Part shown: positions 24,064-32,874 of the stretch, in pieces
Layout: each line of letters starts with the position of its first letter
Numbering within the stretch: position 1 is the first letter of the stretch
Source of the DNA: Thioalkalivibrio sp.
Lineage (GTDB): Bacteria; Pseudomonadota; Gammaproteobacteria; SpSt-1174
Direction: 5' to 3'
DNA length: 40,478 nucleotides
Assembly (NCBI GenBank): GCA_011046015.1
Contig: DSBO01000164.1
Coordinates: forward strand, 1 to 40,478
Translations under genes and position numbers: made by a program
Notes under the pieces: generated by a model
What the model was told of the DNA's origin: nothing
What the model saw: only the letters and a program-made list of their open reading frames with translations
Databases searched by the model: none

Positions 24064-26889
24064 CTAGCCGGTGTTGCGCATGCCGGCCGCGATGGCGTTG
24101 ATGCTGCGCAGCAGCGGGCTCAACCAGGCGGCGTTCATGGTGGCATCCAGGTCAATGGAGCGCGTGCGTCGGATCAGGGTGATCTGGATGTGGTTGAGCG
24201 GATCCAGGTACGGGTTGCGCCGTGACAGCGAGAGTGCCAAGGCCTCGTTTTCCGCCAGCAGGTGGTCTTCCTGCACCACCTCGAGTACGTTGTTCACCGT
24301 ACGTTCGTATTCATCCCGCACCTTGCCGAAGATGCCTTTCGCCTGCTCCGGCCTGCTGCTGAGCTGGGCGTATTCCTCGGCGGTCTCCATGTCGGCCTTG
24401 AACAGCGACATCTGCACGTTGCTCAAGAGTGCGCGGAAGTAGGGCCAGTCGCGGTACATCTGGCGCAGGCGCTCGAGGTTCTCCGAGTCGTCCTGGCGCA
24501 CGCGCTCCAGCGCCGAACCGATGCCGTACCAGGCGGGCAGGGTATGGCGTGACTGCGCCCAGCCGAATACCCAGGGAATGGCGCGGATCGAGCCCTTGGA
24601 GCGGTCGGTCTGCTTGCGATGGGAGGGGCGCGAGCCGATGTTGAGCTGGCCGATCTCCATCACTGGTGTGACCTCGTAGAAGTAGTCGAGGAAGCCGGCG
24701 GTACGGTCCGTGAGGTCGCGGTAGCTATCCTCGCCGTACTGCGACATCTTCTCCATGATGCTCTTGGATGCGGCCGGTTCGGCGATCGATTTCTCCACCA
24801 GGCCGCGGCTGGCCTTGAGCAGGCCGGTGGCGCCCATGGTGAGCTCGTAGGCGGCCGTCTCCACGTTGCTGTACTTGTACGACAGCACCTCGCCCTGTTC
24901 GGTGAACTTGATCTGGCCGTGTACCGTGCCGGCCGGCTGGGAGAGGATGGCCTCGTGGGTGGGGCCGCCGCCGCGACCCACCGTGCCGCCGCGACCGTGA
25001 AACAGGCGGCATTCCACGCCGTGCTCGCCGGTCAGGCGGATGATGTTCTGCTGGGCCTGGTAGAGGTTCCAGGAGGAGGAGATGATGCCGCCGTCCTTGC
25101 AGGAGTCGGAGTAGCCGAGCATGACCTCCTGCAGGTTGCCTGCCACGCGCAGCAGCGCGGCATAGGTCGGGTTGCCGAGCAGGTCGGTGAGCACCTGTTC
25201 GACGTGCTTGAGGTCCTCGATGGTCTCGAACAGCGGGGAGATCAGGATGTCGCAGAACCATTCGCCGTCGCGTTGGCCGGCCAGCCCGGCCAGGCGCGCC
25301 AGCAGCATGACCTCCATCACGTGGCTGGCGGTATGCGTCATGGAGATGACGTAGGTGCCGAAGGTATCGGGGCCGGCTTCTTCGCGCATGCCGGCCATCA
25401 CGCCAAACGTCGCCAGGGTCTCGCGCGCCTGCTCGCCCAGGGCACCGGTGTCCACCGCCGGCAGCGCGTCCTCGCTGATCAGGCGACTCAGTGCCTCCAG
25501 GCGTCCCGCCTCGTCCAGCCCGCGGTAGTCGAGCTCGGGGGCGATCTGCGCTAGGATCTCCACGACCGCGTTGGTGTGCACGGTGGATTCCTGGCGGATG
25601 TCCAGGTTGAGCAGGTGAAAGCCGAAGCTTTCCACCAGGCGAATCAGGTCCTTGAGCCGTCCGTTGGCGATGTTGCCGTCGCCGTGGCTCGTGAGCGACT
25701 CGTGCATCACGTACAGGTCGGCCAGGAGCTCCTGCGGGGCGGCATAGGCCACCGACGGGAGCACGGCACGCTCGCCCTCCAGGCGCCGGCGCACGGTCTT
25801 GAGCGTCTCGCGCAGGCGATAGGCGATGAAATAGAGCTTACGGCGGTAGGGCTCGGTGCGGAACCGGTCGGGGTAGCCGCCGAACACCAGGTTGCTGATG
25901 CCCTCATCCTGCGCGAGGCTCTCGATGAAGGCCTCGGAGGGCTGGCAGAGCAGGATGGAGTGGGTGAGGATGTGGCGCAGTGCGTCGACGTGCTTGAGGT
26001 ATTCCTCCAGCACCTCCTGCATCTGCAGGCGCACGGCCAGCTCGGTGACGTCCGGGGTGACGTTGGGATTGCCGTCGCGGTCGCCGCCGATCCAGGAGCC
26101 GAAGCGGATGAAGCTCGGCACCTCGATCACCGGGGAACCGTCCTCGCGCAGCCCGTAGGTACGGCGTACCGCCTTCTCGAAGAAGCGGTAGGTGGTGGGC
26201 ACCGCCTCGAACAGGCTCTCCTGGAAATAGAACAGGCCGTACTTGATCTCGTCGCGCACCTGCGGTTTCTTGGTGCGCACCTCGTTGGTGCGCCACAGGA
26301 TCTGGATCTGGGTCTGCAGCTCGTCGGTGATGTCCTGGCGCTCTTCCTTCGACAGCTTCGGGTTGTCGAGTTTGTTGCTGGCGAGGAAGATGCGGCGCTG
26401 GGCCTCCATGATGGAGCGGCGACGGGCCTCGGTCGGGTGCGCGGTGAACACCGGCATGTAGCGTAGCTTCTCGATCAGCGTCTGCACCTGGCCGGGGTCG
26501 ATGCCCTGGTCGTGAAACTCGCGCAGGGTGTGGTCGAAGGAACCGCGCCATAGCGGGCCACCCGCGTGCAGCTGGCGCCGGCGCCAGCGGTGTGCCCAGG
26601 CCTCCTCGGCGATGTTGGCCAGCATGAAGTAGATGCTGAAGGCGCGGATGACCTGCTCCAGGGTCTGGACATCGAGGTCGTCGATGAAGGCCATCAGCTT
26701 CGCGCGCCGGGCGGGGTCGTCCTTCTTGCGCAGGCCGATGTAGCCCTTGCGCAGCTTCTCCACCGCATCGTAGACCGCCTGGCCCGCATGATCGCGCAGC
26801 AGGTTGCCGAGCAGCGTGCCCAGCAGCTTGACGCGTGAGCGCAATTCCTTGTCCTGCGGTCCGGTTTGCGTGTTCAGTGCAGCATTCAT
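24064..26889 (-). CDS. ppc: Phosphoenolpyruvate carboxylase
   Basis: Ppc makes oxaloacetate from PEP and bicarbonate, refilling the TCA cycle. It has 941 residues, at the upper end of the bacterial range. The catalytic His151 is in VFTAHPTEARRRS, GYSDSCKDGG (592-601) has the active-site Lys, and GRGGTVGRGGGP (632-643) is the glycine loop. The C-terminus ends NPYLDPLNHIQITLIRR... to a final NTG, the typical buried tail that binds aspartate/malate inhibitors. The start ATG 26889 (MNAALNT) is chosen; the upstream in-frame stretch is Cys/Pro-rich and overlaps the promoter. It is 178 nt downstream of glgA on the same strand. Confidence 0.98.
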   Translation of the reverse strand: MNAALNTQTGPQDKELRSRVKLLGTLLGNLLRDHAGQAVYDAVEKLRKGYIGLRKKDDPARRAKLMAFIDDLDVQTLEQVIRAFSIYFMLANIAEEAWAHRWRRRQLHAGGPLWRGSFDHTLREFHDQGIDPGQVQTLIEKLRYMPVFTAHPTEARRRSIMEAQRRIFLASNKLDNPKLSKEERQDITDELQTQIQILWRTNEVRTKKPQVRDEIKYGLFYFQESLFEAVPTTYRFFEKAVRRTYGLREDGSPVIEVPSFIRFGSWIGGDRDGNPNVTPDVTELAVRLQMQEVLEEYLKHVDALRHILTHSILLCQPSEAFIESLAQDEGISNLVFGGYPDRFRTEPYRRKLYFIAYRLRETLKTVRRRLEGERAVLPSVAYAAPQELLADLYVMHESLTSHGDGNIANGRLKDLIRLVESFGFHLLNLDIRQESTVHTNAVVEILAQIAPELDYRGLDEAGRLEALSRLISEDALPAVDTGALGEQARETLATFGVMAGMREEAGPDTFGTYVISMTHTASHVMEVMLLARLAGLAGQRDGEWFCDILISPLFETIEDLKHVEQVLTDLLGNPTYAALLRVAGNLQEVMLGYSDSCKDGGIISSSWNLYQAQQNIIRLTGEHGVECRLFHGRGGTVGRGGGPTHEAILSQPAGTVHGQIKFTEQGEVLSYKYSNVETAAYELTMGATGLLKASRGLVEKSIAEPAASKSIMEKMSQYGEDSYRDLTDRTAGFLDYFYEVTPVMEIGQLNIGSRPSHRKQTDRSKGSIRAIPWVFGWAQSRHTLPAWYGIGSALERVRQDDSENLERLRQMYRDWPYFRALLSNVQMSLFKADMETAEEYAQLSSRPEQAKGIFGKVRDEYERTVNNVLEVVQEDHLLAENEALALSLSRRNPYLDPLNHIQITLIRRTRSIDLDATMNAAWLSPLLRSINAIAAGMRNTG

Positions 26890-26995
26890 AGACAAAACGA
26901 TCCCCCGCGGCTCGTGGCCGGTGGTGTGCTCGATTGGAAGAAGTCCCCCCGCACGGGGCGCAAAACGCGCCAGCCCCGGGCAAAAACAGCCGCAC

Positions 26996-27026
26996 ATTAT
27001 ACCGTGGGGAGCAGGAGCGATGGCAA
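26996..27026 (-). promoter_or_regulatory. Putative ppc promoter
   Basis: On the minus strand a perfect TATAAT (27001-26996) lies after TTGCCA (27026-27021) with a long 19-nt spacer. It is in the glgA-ppc gap, about 100 nt before the ppc start. Confidence 0.5.
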
Positions 27027-27052
27027 CCCGGGCCCGCGAGGCCTGGTCTTTC

Positions 27053-27067
27053 GCCCGCGTGGCGGGC
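27053..27067 (-). terminator. Short hairpin after glgA
   Basis: GCCCGC / GCGGGC (6 bp, 3-nt loop) directly follows the glgA TAA. It has no T-run, so any termination would be weak. Confidence 0.3.
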
Positions 27068-28525
27068 TTAGTGGGGCTGGCGAATCAGCGACTTGTACAG
27101 GTCGCGATAGGCGCGGGCGCTGCGCTGCCAGCTGAAGTCGCGGATCATGCCCTGCTGCATCAGGCGTCGCCATGCGGCAGGGCGCGCATAGAGTTTCAGT
27201 GCGCGTTGCAGGGCCTCGCGCAGGGCCAGCGGGTCGTCCAGCTCGAAGCTGAAGCCGGTGGCCGTCCCGTCCTTCAGGGTCGCGGGGGTGCTGTCGACGA
27301 CGGTGTCGGCCAGCCCGCCGGTACGGCGTACCACGGGCGGGGTGCCGTAACGCAGGCTATACATCTGGTTCAGCCCGCAGGGCTCGAAGCGCGAAGGCAT
27401 GACGAAGAGGTCAGCGCCGGCCTCGACGAGGTGGGCGTGTCCTTCGCTGTAGCCGATGTGACCCGCCACGCGGTCGGGGAAGGTGGCGATCAGGTCACGC
27501 ACGCGCCGCTCCAGGGCCGCCTCGCCGGTGCCGAGGATTACCAGCTGCAGGTCTTCCTGCGCCAGCAGCGGCAGCACGGCGTCGAGCAGCAGGTCGACGC
27601 CCTTCTGCTCCACCAGGCGGCCGATGAAGGCGAACAGCGGGGTGCGCGCGCGGACGGGAAGTCCGAAGGCCTCCTGCAGGGCATGCTTGTTGCTTAGTTT
27701 CTGTTCGAGCGTGTCGCTGCTGTAGGGCGTATGGATGTAGGGGTCGGTCTGCGGATTCCATTCCTCGTAGTCGATGCCGTTGAGGATGCCGGTGAGCCGG
27801 TCGCGCCGGTAGGCGAGCAGCCCCTCGAGGCCGTAGCCGTGGCGCGGGGTCTGGATCTCCTCGGCGTAGCTCGGGCTCACCGTGGTCAGGTGGTCGGCGA
27901 ATACCAGCCCGCCCTTGATGAAGGACAGCTGGCCGTGGAACTCGAGGCCGTCGATGTGCCAAAGGCCCGAATCCAGGCCCAGTTCTGCCAGGGTCTGTGG
28001 CGGGAACAGGCCCTGGTAGGCGAGGTTGTGGATGGTGAACAGGGTGCCCGGGCGCTCGTCATGGGCGGCGAGCAGGGCGGGCACCAGGCCGGTCTGCCAG
28101 TCGTTGCAGTGCACGACGTCCGGCTGCCAGTCGAGCCCCGCCTGGTTCAGCGCCGCGCGCACCACGGCCTGGGCGAAGAGACCGAAGCGCAGCGCGTTGT
28201 CCTGCCAGTCACGCCCGTCGGGGGCGCGGTAGGGGTCGCCGGCGCGCTCGAAGAACAGCGGCGCATCGACCAGGTACAGCGGCAGCCGCGTGGAGGGCAG
28301 GCGACCGCGCAGGATGCGCACCGGCCCCGGGAACGGGGGTAGCTCCAGCTCCGCCATGACGCGCAGGCGCGCGACGCGTTCACGCGCCGCGGGATAGGCC
28401 GGCAGGATCAGGCGCACGTCCTGGCGCAGTGCCTTGAGCGCGCGCGGCAGGCTGCCGCTGACATCGCCGAGGCCCCCGGTCTTGATCAGGGGGAAGGCTT
28501 CGCTGGTGGCAAACAGGATTTTCAT
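27068..28525 (-). CDS. glgA: Glycogen synthase GlgA
   Basis: This GT5 glycosyltransferase adds ADP-glucose units to alpha-1,4-glucan. It has 485 residues. KTGGLGDVSGSLP at 15-27 is the ADP-glucose-binding motif. Other landmarks are DVVHCNDWQTGLVPALL, TIHNLAYQGLFP, TVSPSYAEEI, NGIDYEEWNP, FIGRLVEQKGVDLL, MPSRFEPCGLNQMYSLRYGTPPVVRRTGGLADTV. The C-terminal E-x7-E region (RFEPCGLNQM) is intact. It is divergent from gnd across 127 nt that hold the palindrome ACACGCGTGT (28572-28581). The rest of the glycogen genes are not in the window. Confidence 0.97.
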   Translation of the reverse strand: MKILFATSEAFPLIKTGGLGDVSGSLPRALKALRQDVRLILPAYPAARERVARLRVMAELELPPFPGPVRILRGRLPSTRLPLYLVDAPLFFERAGDPYRAPDGRDWQDNALRFGLFAQAVVRAALNQAGLDWQPDVVHCNDWQTGLVPALLAAHDERPGTLFTIHNLAYQGLFPPQTLAELGLDSGLWHIDGLEFHGQLSFIKGGLVFADHLTTVSPSYAEEIQTPRHGYGLEGLLAYRRDRLTGILNGIDYEEWNPQTDPYIHTPYSSDTLEQKLSNKHALQEAFGLPVRARTPLFAFIGRLVEQKGVDLLLDAVLPLLAQEDLQLVILGTGEAALERRVRDLIATFPDRVAGHIGYSEGHAHLVEAGADLFVMPSRFEPCGLNQMYSLRYGTPPVVRRTGGLADTVVDSTPATLKDGTATGFSFELDDPLALREALQRALKLYARPAAWRRLMQQGMIRDFSWQRSARAYRDLYKSLIRQPH

Positions 28526-28652
28526 GACAGGCGGGTTCGAAACGGCTCGATGCGGATTTCACCAAAGCGTTACACGCGTGTGGCACGGTGGACGGGCCGT
28601 TCGCGAAGGTGCTTTACTTTACGGAAATATCAACGAGCAAGCGAGGGTTAAC

Positions 28653-29564
28653 ATGCAGCTGGCAATGATAGGCCTGGGACGCATGGGCGGCAATATGGCG
28701 CGGCGTCTGTCGCGTGCGGGACACAGCGTGGTGGGCGTGGACCGCGACCCGGCGGTGGCTAAGCGGCTCGAGCAGGAGGATGGCGTCGTCCCGGCGGCCA
28801 CGGTGGCTGAGGCCATCGGCCGGCTGGAGGCGCCGCGCGTCGTGTGGCTCATGCTGCCGGCCGGGGAGATCACCGAGCAGACCCTCAAGGAGATGATTCC
28901 GCTGCTCGAGCCCGAGGATATCGTCATCGACGGCGGCAACGCCTGGTATCGGGACAGCATCCGCCGCGGACAGATGCTGGCCGAGCATGGCATCCGCTAC
29001 GCGGACGCCGGTACCTCGGGCGGCGTGTGTGGGCTGGACAACGGCTACTGCATGATGGTGGGCGCGGAGGCGTCGGTGTTTCGTACCATCGAGCCGGTGA
29101 TCCGCGCGCTCGCCCCGGGCGAGGACCGCGGCTGGGCGCACGTGGGGCCGGTGGGTTCCGGTCACTTCACCAAGATGGTCCACAACGGCATCGAGTACGG
29201 CATGATGCAGGCCATGGCCGAGGGGCTGGCGATCCTCAAGGCCAAGGAGGAGTTTGCGCTCGATCTGGCGCAGATCACCGAGATGTGGCGCCACGGCTCG
29301 GTGGTGCGCAGCTGGCTGCTGGACCTCACCGCGGAGGCCTTTGCCCAGGACCAGGAGCTGGCCGACATCGCGCCGGTGGTGGCCGATTCCGGCGAGGGCC
29401 GCTGGACGGTGCTGGAGGCCGTCGAGCTGGGTGTGGCCGCACCGGTAATCGCGGGCTCGCTGTGGACGCGCTTCGACAGTCAGGATGACGAGGCCTATGG
29501 CAACCGCGTACTCGCGATCATGCGGCGCGCCTTCGGCGGTCACGCCATTACCAAGGGCGACTAG
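28653..29564 (+). CDS. gnd: 6-phosphogluconate dehydrogenase, short NAD-type
   Basis: The enzyme oxidatively decarboxylates 6-phosphogluconate to ribulose 5-phosphate. At 303 residues it is the short form rather than the 468-residue E. coli type. The Rossmann motif GLGRMGGN (7-14) is followed by an acidic Asp30 (VVGVDRDP) at the end of strand 2, where NADP enzymes have Asn-Arg; this points to NAD preference. DGGNAWYRDSIRR, DAGTSGGVCGLDNGYCMMVGG-type and GSGHFTKMVHNGIEYGMMQ hold the active site. Start is ATG 28653 (AGGG at 28645 upstream). It precedes zwf by 6 nt and is divergent from glgA. Confidence 0.93.
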   Translation: MQLAMIGLGRMGGNMARRLSRAGHSVVGVDRDPAVAKRLEQEDGVVPAATVAEAIGRLEAPRVVWLMLPAGEITEQTLKEMIPLLEPEDIVIDGGNAWYRDSIRRGQMLAEHGIRYADAGTSGGVCGLDNGYCMMVGAEASVFRTIEPVIRALAPGEDRGWAHVGPVGSGHFTKMVHNGIEYGMMQAMAEGLAILKAKEEFALDLAQITEMWRHGSVVRSWLLDLTAEAFAQDQELADIAPVVADSGEGRWTVLEAVELGVAAPVIAGSLWTRFDSQDDEAYGNRVLAIMRRAFGGHAITKGD

Positions 29565-29570
29565 GCGGCA

Positions 29571-31055
29571 ATGCCCATCGAGCCCTGCACCTTCGTTATC
29601 TTCGGCGCCACCGGCAACCTCGCCGCCCTCAAGCTGCTGCCCGCGCTCTATCACCTGGAAGAGGACGGGCGACTGCCGGCGGGCGTCAAGGTGCTCGGGG
29701 TGGGGCGTCGCGACTGGAGCGCCGACGACTGGCGGGTCGAGGTCGAGGCCCATCTCGCCACGCGGGCCCGCAAGGGTGGGCTCGATGCCGAGGTCTTCGC
29801 GCGCTTTCGCCAGCGACTGCACTTCCAGCGGGGCGACCTGCGCCAGGACGCGGACTACGCGGCCCTGCGCCGACGCCTCGACGAGGATGCGGCCCTGCCC
29901 GCCCATGCCGTGTTCTACATGGCCATCCCGCCGGCCGAATATGCCGAGGTGGCGCAGCGCCTGGCCGCGCAGGGCCTGCACGAACAGGGCCGGGGCTGGC
30001 GCCGGCTGGTGGTGGAGAAGCCCTTCGGATACGACCTCGAGAGCGCCCAGACCCTGGAGCAGAGCCTGCACCGGCACTTCACCGAGCAGCAGATCTTTCG
30101 CATCGATCATTACCTGGGCAAGGGCACGATCCAGAATATCCTCGTGTTCCGTTTCGCCAACCTGCTGCTCGAGCCGCTGTGGAACCGCAACTACATCGAC
30201 CACGTACAGATCGTGCACGCCGAGTCGCGTGGCATCGAGGGGCGAGCGGCCTACTACGATGGCGCGGGCGCGCTGCGCGACATGATCCAGTCACACCTGC
30301 TGCAGATGCTCACGCTGGTGGCGATGGAGCCGCCGTCCTCGCTCGAGGGCGAGGCATTGCGCGACGAAAAGGTGAAGGTGCTGCGTTCCATTCGCCCCAT
30401 CACGCCCTCGGCCGTGCACGATCACGCCTTTCGCGCCCAGTACGCGCGGGGCGCGGTGCACGATGAAAGCGTGCGCGCCTACCGCGAGGAGGAGGGCGTC
30501 GCGCCCGACAGCCTCACCGAGACCTATGCCGCGCTCAAGCTCTACATCGACAACTGGCGCTGGCGCGGCGTGCCCTTCTACCTGCGCACGGGCAAGCGCA
30601 TGGCGACCGACAGCGCGATGGTGAGTATTCGCTTCAAGTATCCGCCGCAGCAGCTGTTTCGCGACACCACCATGGACCGCATCCGTCCCAACTGGCTGCT
30701 GCTCGGCATCCAGCCCGACGAGTGCATTCGCCTGGAGATGCAGGTGAAGCACGCCGGGCTCGAGATGAAGGCGCGGACCACCCAGCTCGATGCCAGCTAC
30801 TGCGCGCACGACGACGTGAAGATCGATGCCTACGAGGCACTCTTGCTGGACGTAATACAGGGTGAGCGCTCGCTGTTTCTCCGCTATGATGAGGTTGAGT
30901 GGGCCTGGCGCGTGGTCGACCCCGTGCTCAAGGTGTGGAACAACGAACGCGAGTTCATCCACAGCTACCCGGCGGGCAGCTGGGGGCCGGCGGAATCGGC
31001 GCGACTGTTTGATGCCGACGACCAGGCCTGGCGCAACAGCGTTGACAAGGAATAA
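29571..31055 (+). CDS. zwf: Glucose-6-phosphate 1-dehydrogenase
   Basis: Zwf oxidises glucose 6-phosphate to 6-phosphogluconolactone, the entry to the oxidative pentose phosphate and Entner-Doudoroff routes. It has 494 residues. The nucleotide motif is FGATGNLAALKLLPALY (11-27, GxxGDLA-like with Asn in place of Asp), EKPFGYD lies near 149-155, and the signature RIDHYLGK is at 177-184. The start follows gnd by 6 nt. The 6-phosphogluconolactonase gene usually found beside zwf is absent here. Confidence 0.97.
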   Translation: MPIEPCTFVIFGATGNLAALKLLPALYHLEEDGRLPAGVKVLGVGRRDWSADDWRVEVEAHLATRARKGGLDAEVFARFRQRLHFQRGDLRQDADYAALRRRLDEDAALPAHAVFYMAIPPAEYAEVAQRLAAQGLHEQGRGWRRLVVEKPFGYDLESAQTLEQSLHRHFTEQQIFRIDHYLGKGTIQNILVFRFANLLLEPLWNRNYIDHVQIVHAESRGIEGRAAYYDGAGALRDMIQSHLLQMLTLVAMEPPSSLEGEALRDEKVKVLRSIRPITPSAVHDHAFRAQYARGAVHDESVRAYREEEGVAPDSLTETYAALKLYIDNWRWRGVPFYLRTGKRMATDSAMVSIRFKYPPQQLFRDTTMDRIRPNWLLLGIQPDECIRLEMQVKHAGLEMKARTTQLDASYCAHDDVKIDAYEALLLDVIQGERSLFLRYDEVEWAWRVVDPVLKVWNNEREFIHSYPAGSWGPAESARLFDADDQAWRNSVDKE

Positions 31056-31114
31056 CCCAAGGGCATGCAACCACCGTCTCCGGTACGCGATCAGTCACGG
31101 GGTGACGACGATCG

Positions 31115-32767
31115 ATGACGATCCCGACGACCACATCCGGCTGGGCGCACCTCGCGGCGCATTACGACGCGATGAAGAATCGCCACATGCGCGATTTCTT
31201 CCGCGACGACCCCGAGCGGTTCGACCGCTACACGGTCCGCTTCGAAGACATTCTGCTCGACTATTCCAAGAACCGCGTGGTCGACGAGACCCTGCAGTAC
31301 CTGTTCGAGCTCGCGCGCGAGATGGCGGTCGAGGAGTGGCGCGACGCCATGCTGCGCGGCGATCCGATCAACAACACCGAACAGCGTGCCGTGCTGCACA
31401 CCGCGCTGCGCCATCGCGGCAGCACCCCGGTCTATCTCGACGGCGAGGACGTGATGCCGCTGGTGCGCGGCGTGCTCGCGCGCCTGCGCGCATTCTCCGA
31501 ACGCGTGCGCAGCGGCGAATGGAAAGGCTTTACCGGCGAGCCGGTCACGGATGTCGTCAACATCGGCATCGGTGGCTCCGACCTCGGGCCGCGCATGGTC
31601 TGCGAGGCGCTCAAGCCCTATGGCCACGAGCGCCTGCGCCTGCACTTCGTCTCCAACGTGGACGGTACCGACATCAGCGAGACCCTCAAGCGGGTCGATC
31701 CGCGTACGACGCTGTTCATCATCGCCTCCAAGACCTTCACCACCCAGGAGACGCTGACCAACGCCCACACCGCGCGTGACTGGCTGCTGCAGGCCTGCGC
31801 GGGCGATACCTCGGCCATCGCCCGGCACTTCGTCGCCGTGTCCACCAACCGCGAGGGGGTGACCGGTTTCGGCATCGATGCCGAGAACATGTTCGAGTTC
31901 TGGGACTGGGTGGGCGGGCGATACTCGCTGTGGTCGGCCATCGGACTGCCCATCGTGCTCGCCGTGGGTATGGACCGCTTCGAGGAGCTCCTGGCCGGTG
32001 CGCACGCGATGGATCGGCACTTCCAGGAGGCCGAACTCGAAGCCAACCTGCCGGTGATCCTGGCCCTGCTCGGTGTGTGGTACAACAACTTCTTCGGCGC
32101 GCAGGCGCATGCCATCCTGCCATACGATCAGTATCTCTCGTTGCTGCCGCGCTACCTGCAGCAGGCCGACATGGAGAGCAACGGCAAGTACATCGACCGC
32201 GACGGACGTCGTGTCGGTTATTCCACCGGCCCCATCATCTGGGGTCAGGCCGGCACCAACGGGCAGCACGCCTTCTACCAGTTGATCCACCAGGGCACCA
32301 AGCTGATCCCGGCCGACTTCCTCGCCCCCGCCGAGTCGCACCACCCGGTGGGTGAACATCATCGCATCCTGCTTTCCAATTTTTTCGCCCAGCCCGAGGC
32401 GCTGATGAAGGGGCGCAGCCTTGCCCAGGCGCGCAAGGAAGTGAAGAAGCTCGGTCTCTCGCCGGAAGACATGGACGTGCGCCTGCCGCACATGGTCTTC
32501 GAGGGCAATCGCCCCACCAATAGCATCCTGTTCCGCAAACTCACGCCGCATACCCTGGGCGCGCTCATCGCCATGTACGAGCACAAGATCTTCACCCAGG
32601 GCGTGATCTGGCATGTGAACTCCTTCGACCAGTGGGGCGTGGAGCTGGGCAAGACGCTGGCGAAGAAGGTGCTGAAGGAGCTGAGGGACGACGCGCCGGT
32701 GGAGGGGCACGATGCCTCCACCAACGGGCTCATCAACTACTACAAGGCGTTGCGCGGCGAGTTGTGA
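31115..32767 (+). CDS. pgi: Glucose-6-phosphate isomerase
   Basis: Pgi interconverts glucose 6-phosphate and fructose 6-phosphate. It has 550 residues, like the E. coli enzyme. NIGIGGSDLGP and VSNVDGTDI bind phosphate; SKTFTTQET and GGRYSLWSAIGLPI are signatures; GTNGQHAFYQLIHQGT and the C-terminal FDQWGVELGK with the catalytic Lys are present. The start is ATG 31115, 59 nt after zwf, with GGGGTGA upstream. Its stop codon lies inside the first heptad of the repeat element. Confidence 0.98.
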   Translation: MTIPTTTSGWAHLAAHYDAMKNRHMRDFFRDDPERFDRYTVRFEDILLDYSKNRVVDETLQYLFELAREMAVEEWRDAMLRGDPINNTEQRAVLHTALRHRGSTPVYLDGEDVMPLVRGVLARLRAFSERVRSGEWKGFTGEPVTDVVNIGIGGSDLGPRMVCEALKPYGHERLRLHFVSNVDGTDISETLKRVDPRTTLFIIASKTFTTQETLTNAHTARDWLLQACAGDTSAIARHFVAVSTNREGVTGFGIDAENMFEFWDWVGGRYSLWSAIGLPIVLAVGMDRFEELLAGAHAMDRHFQEAELEANLPVILALLGVWYNNFFGAQAHAILPYDQYLSLLPRYLQQADMESNGKYIDRDGRRVGYSTGPIIWGQAGTNGQHAFYQLIHQGTKLIPADFLAPAESHHPVGEHHRILLSNFFAQPEALMKGRSLAQARKEVKKLGLSPEDMDVRLPHMVFEGNRPTNSILFRKLTPHTLGALIAMYEHKIFTQGVIWHVNSFDQWGVELGKTLAKKVLKELRDDAPVEGHDASTNGLINYYKALRGEL

Positions 32768-32874
32768 GTTGCAAGTCGCAAGTTACAAGTCGCGGGTCGT
32801 GGGTCCGTTGCGGCGGGCGCGGCCCACGTCCTATTTTGACGGTCTTGTAACTTGCGACTTGTGACCCGCGACGT
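32766..32874. repeat. Inverted heptad-repeat element between convergent pgi and queG
   Basis: On the plus strand six adjacent 7-mers run from 32766 to 32807: GAGTTGC, AAGTCGC, AAGTTAC, AAGTCGC, GGGTCGT, GGGTCCG. On the minus strand four more read 32874 to 32847: ACGTCGC, GGGTCAC, AAGTCGC, AAGTTAC. The two arrays face each other, so AAGTCGCAAGTTACAAG (32773-32789) has an exact 17-bp inverted copy at 32844-32860. Between them GTGGGTC (32799-32805) and GGCCCAC pair weakly, followed by CTATTTT. The whole could fold as a large cruciform or act as a two-way terminator. The pgi stop and the queG C-terminus lie within it. Confidence 0.85.

Noticed and set aside
32766..32874. Heptad repeats as a CRISPR array
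   Set aside because: Repeats are 7 nt without spacers and lie in facing orientation; no cas genes nearby.
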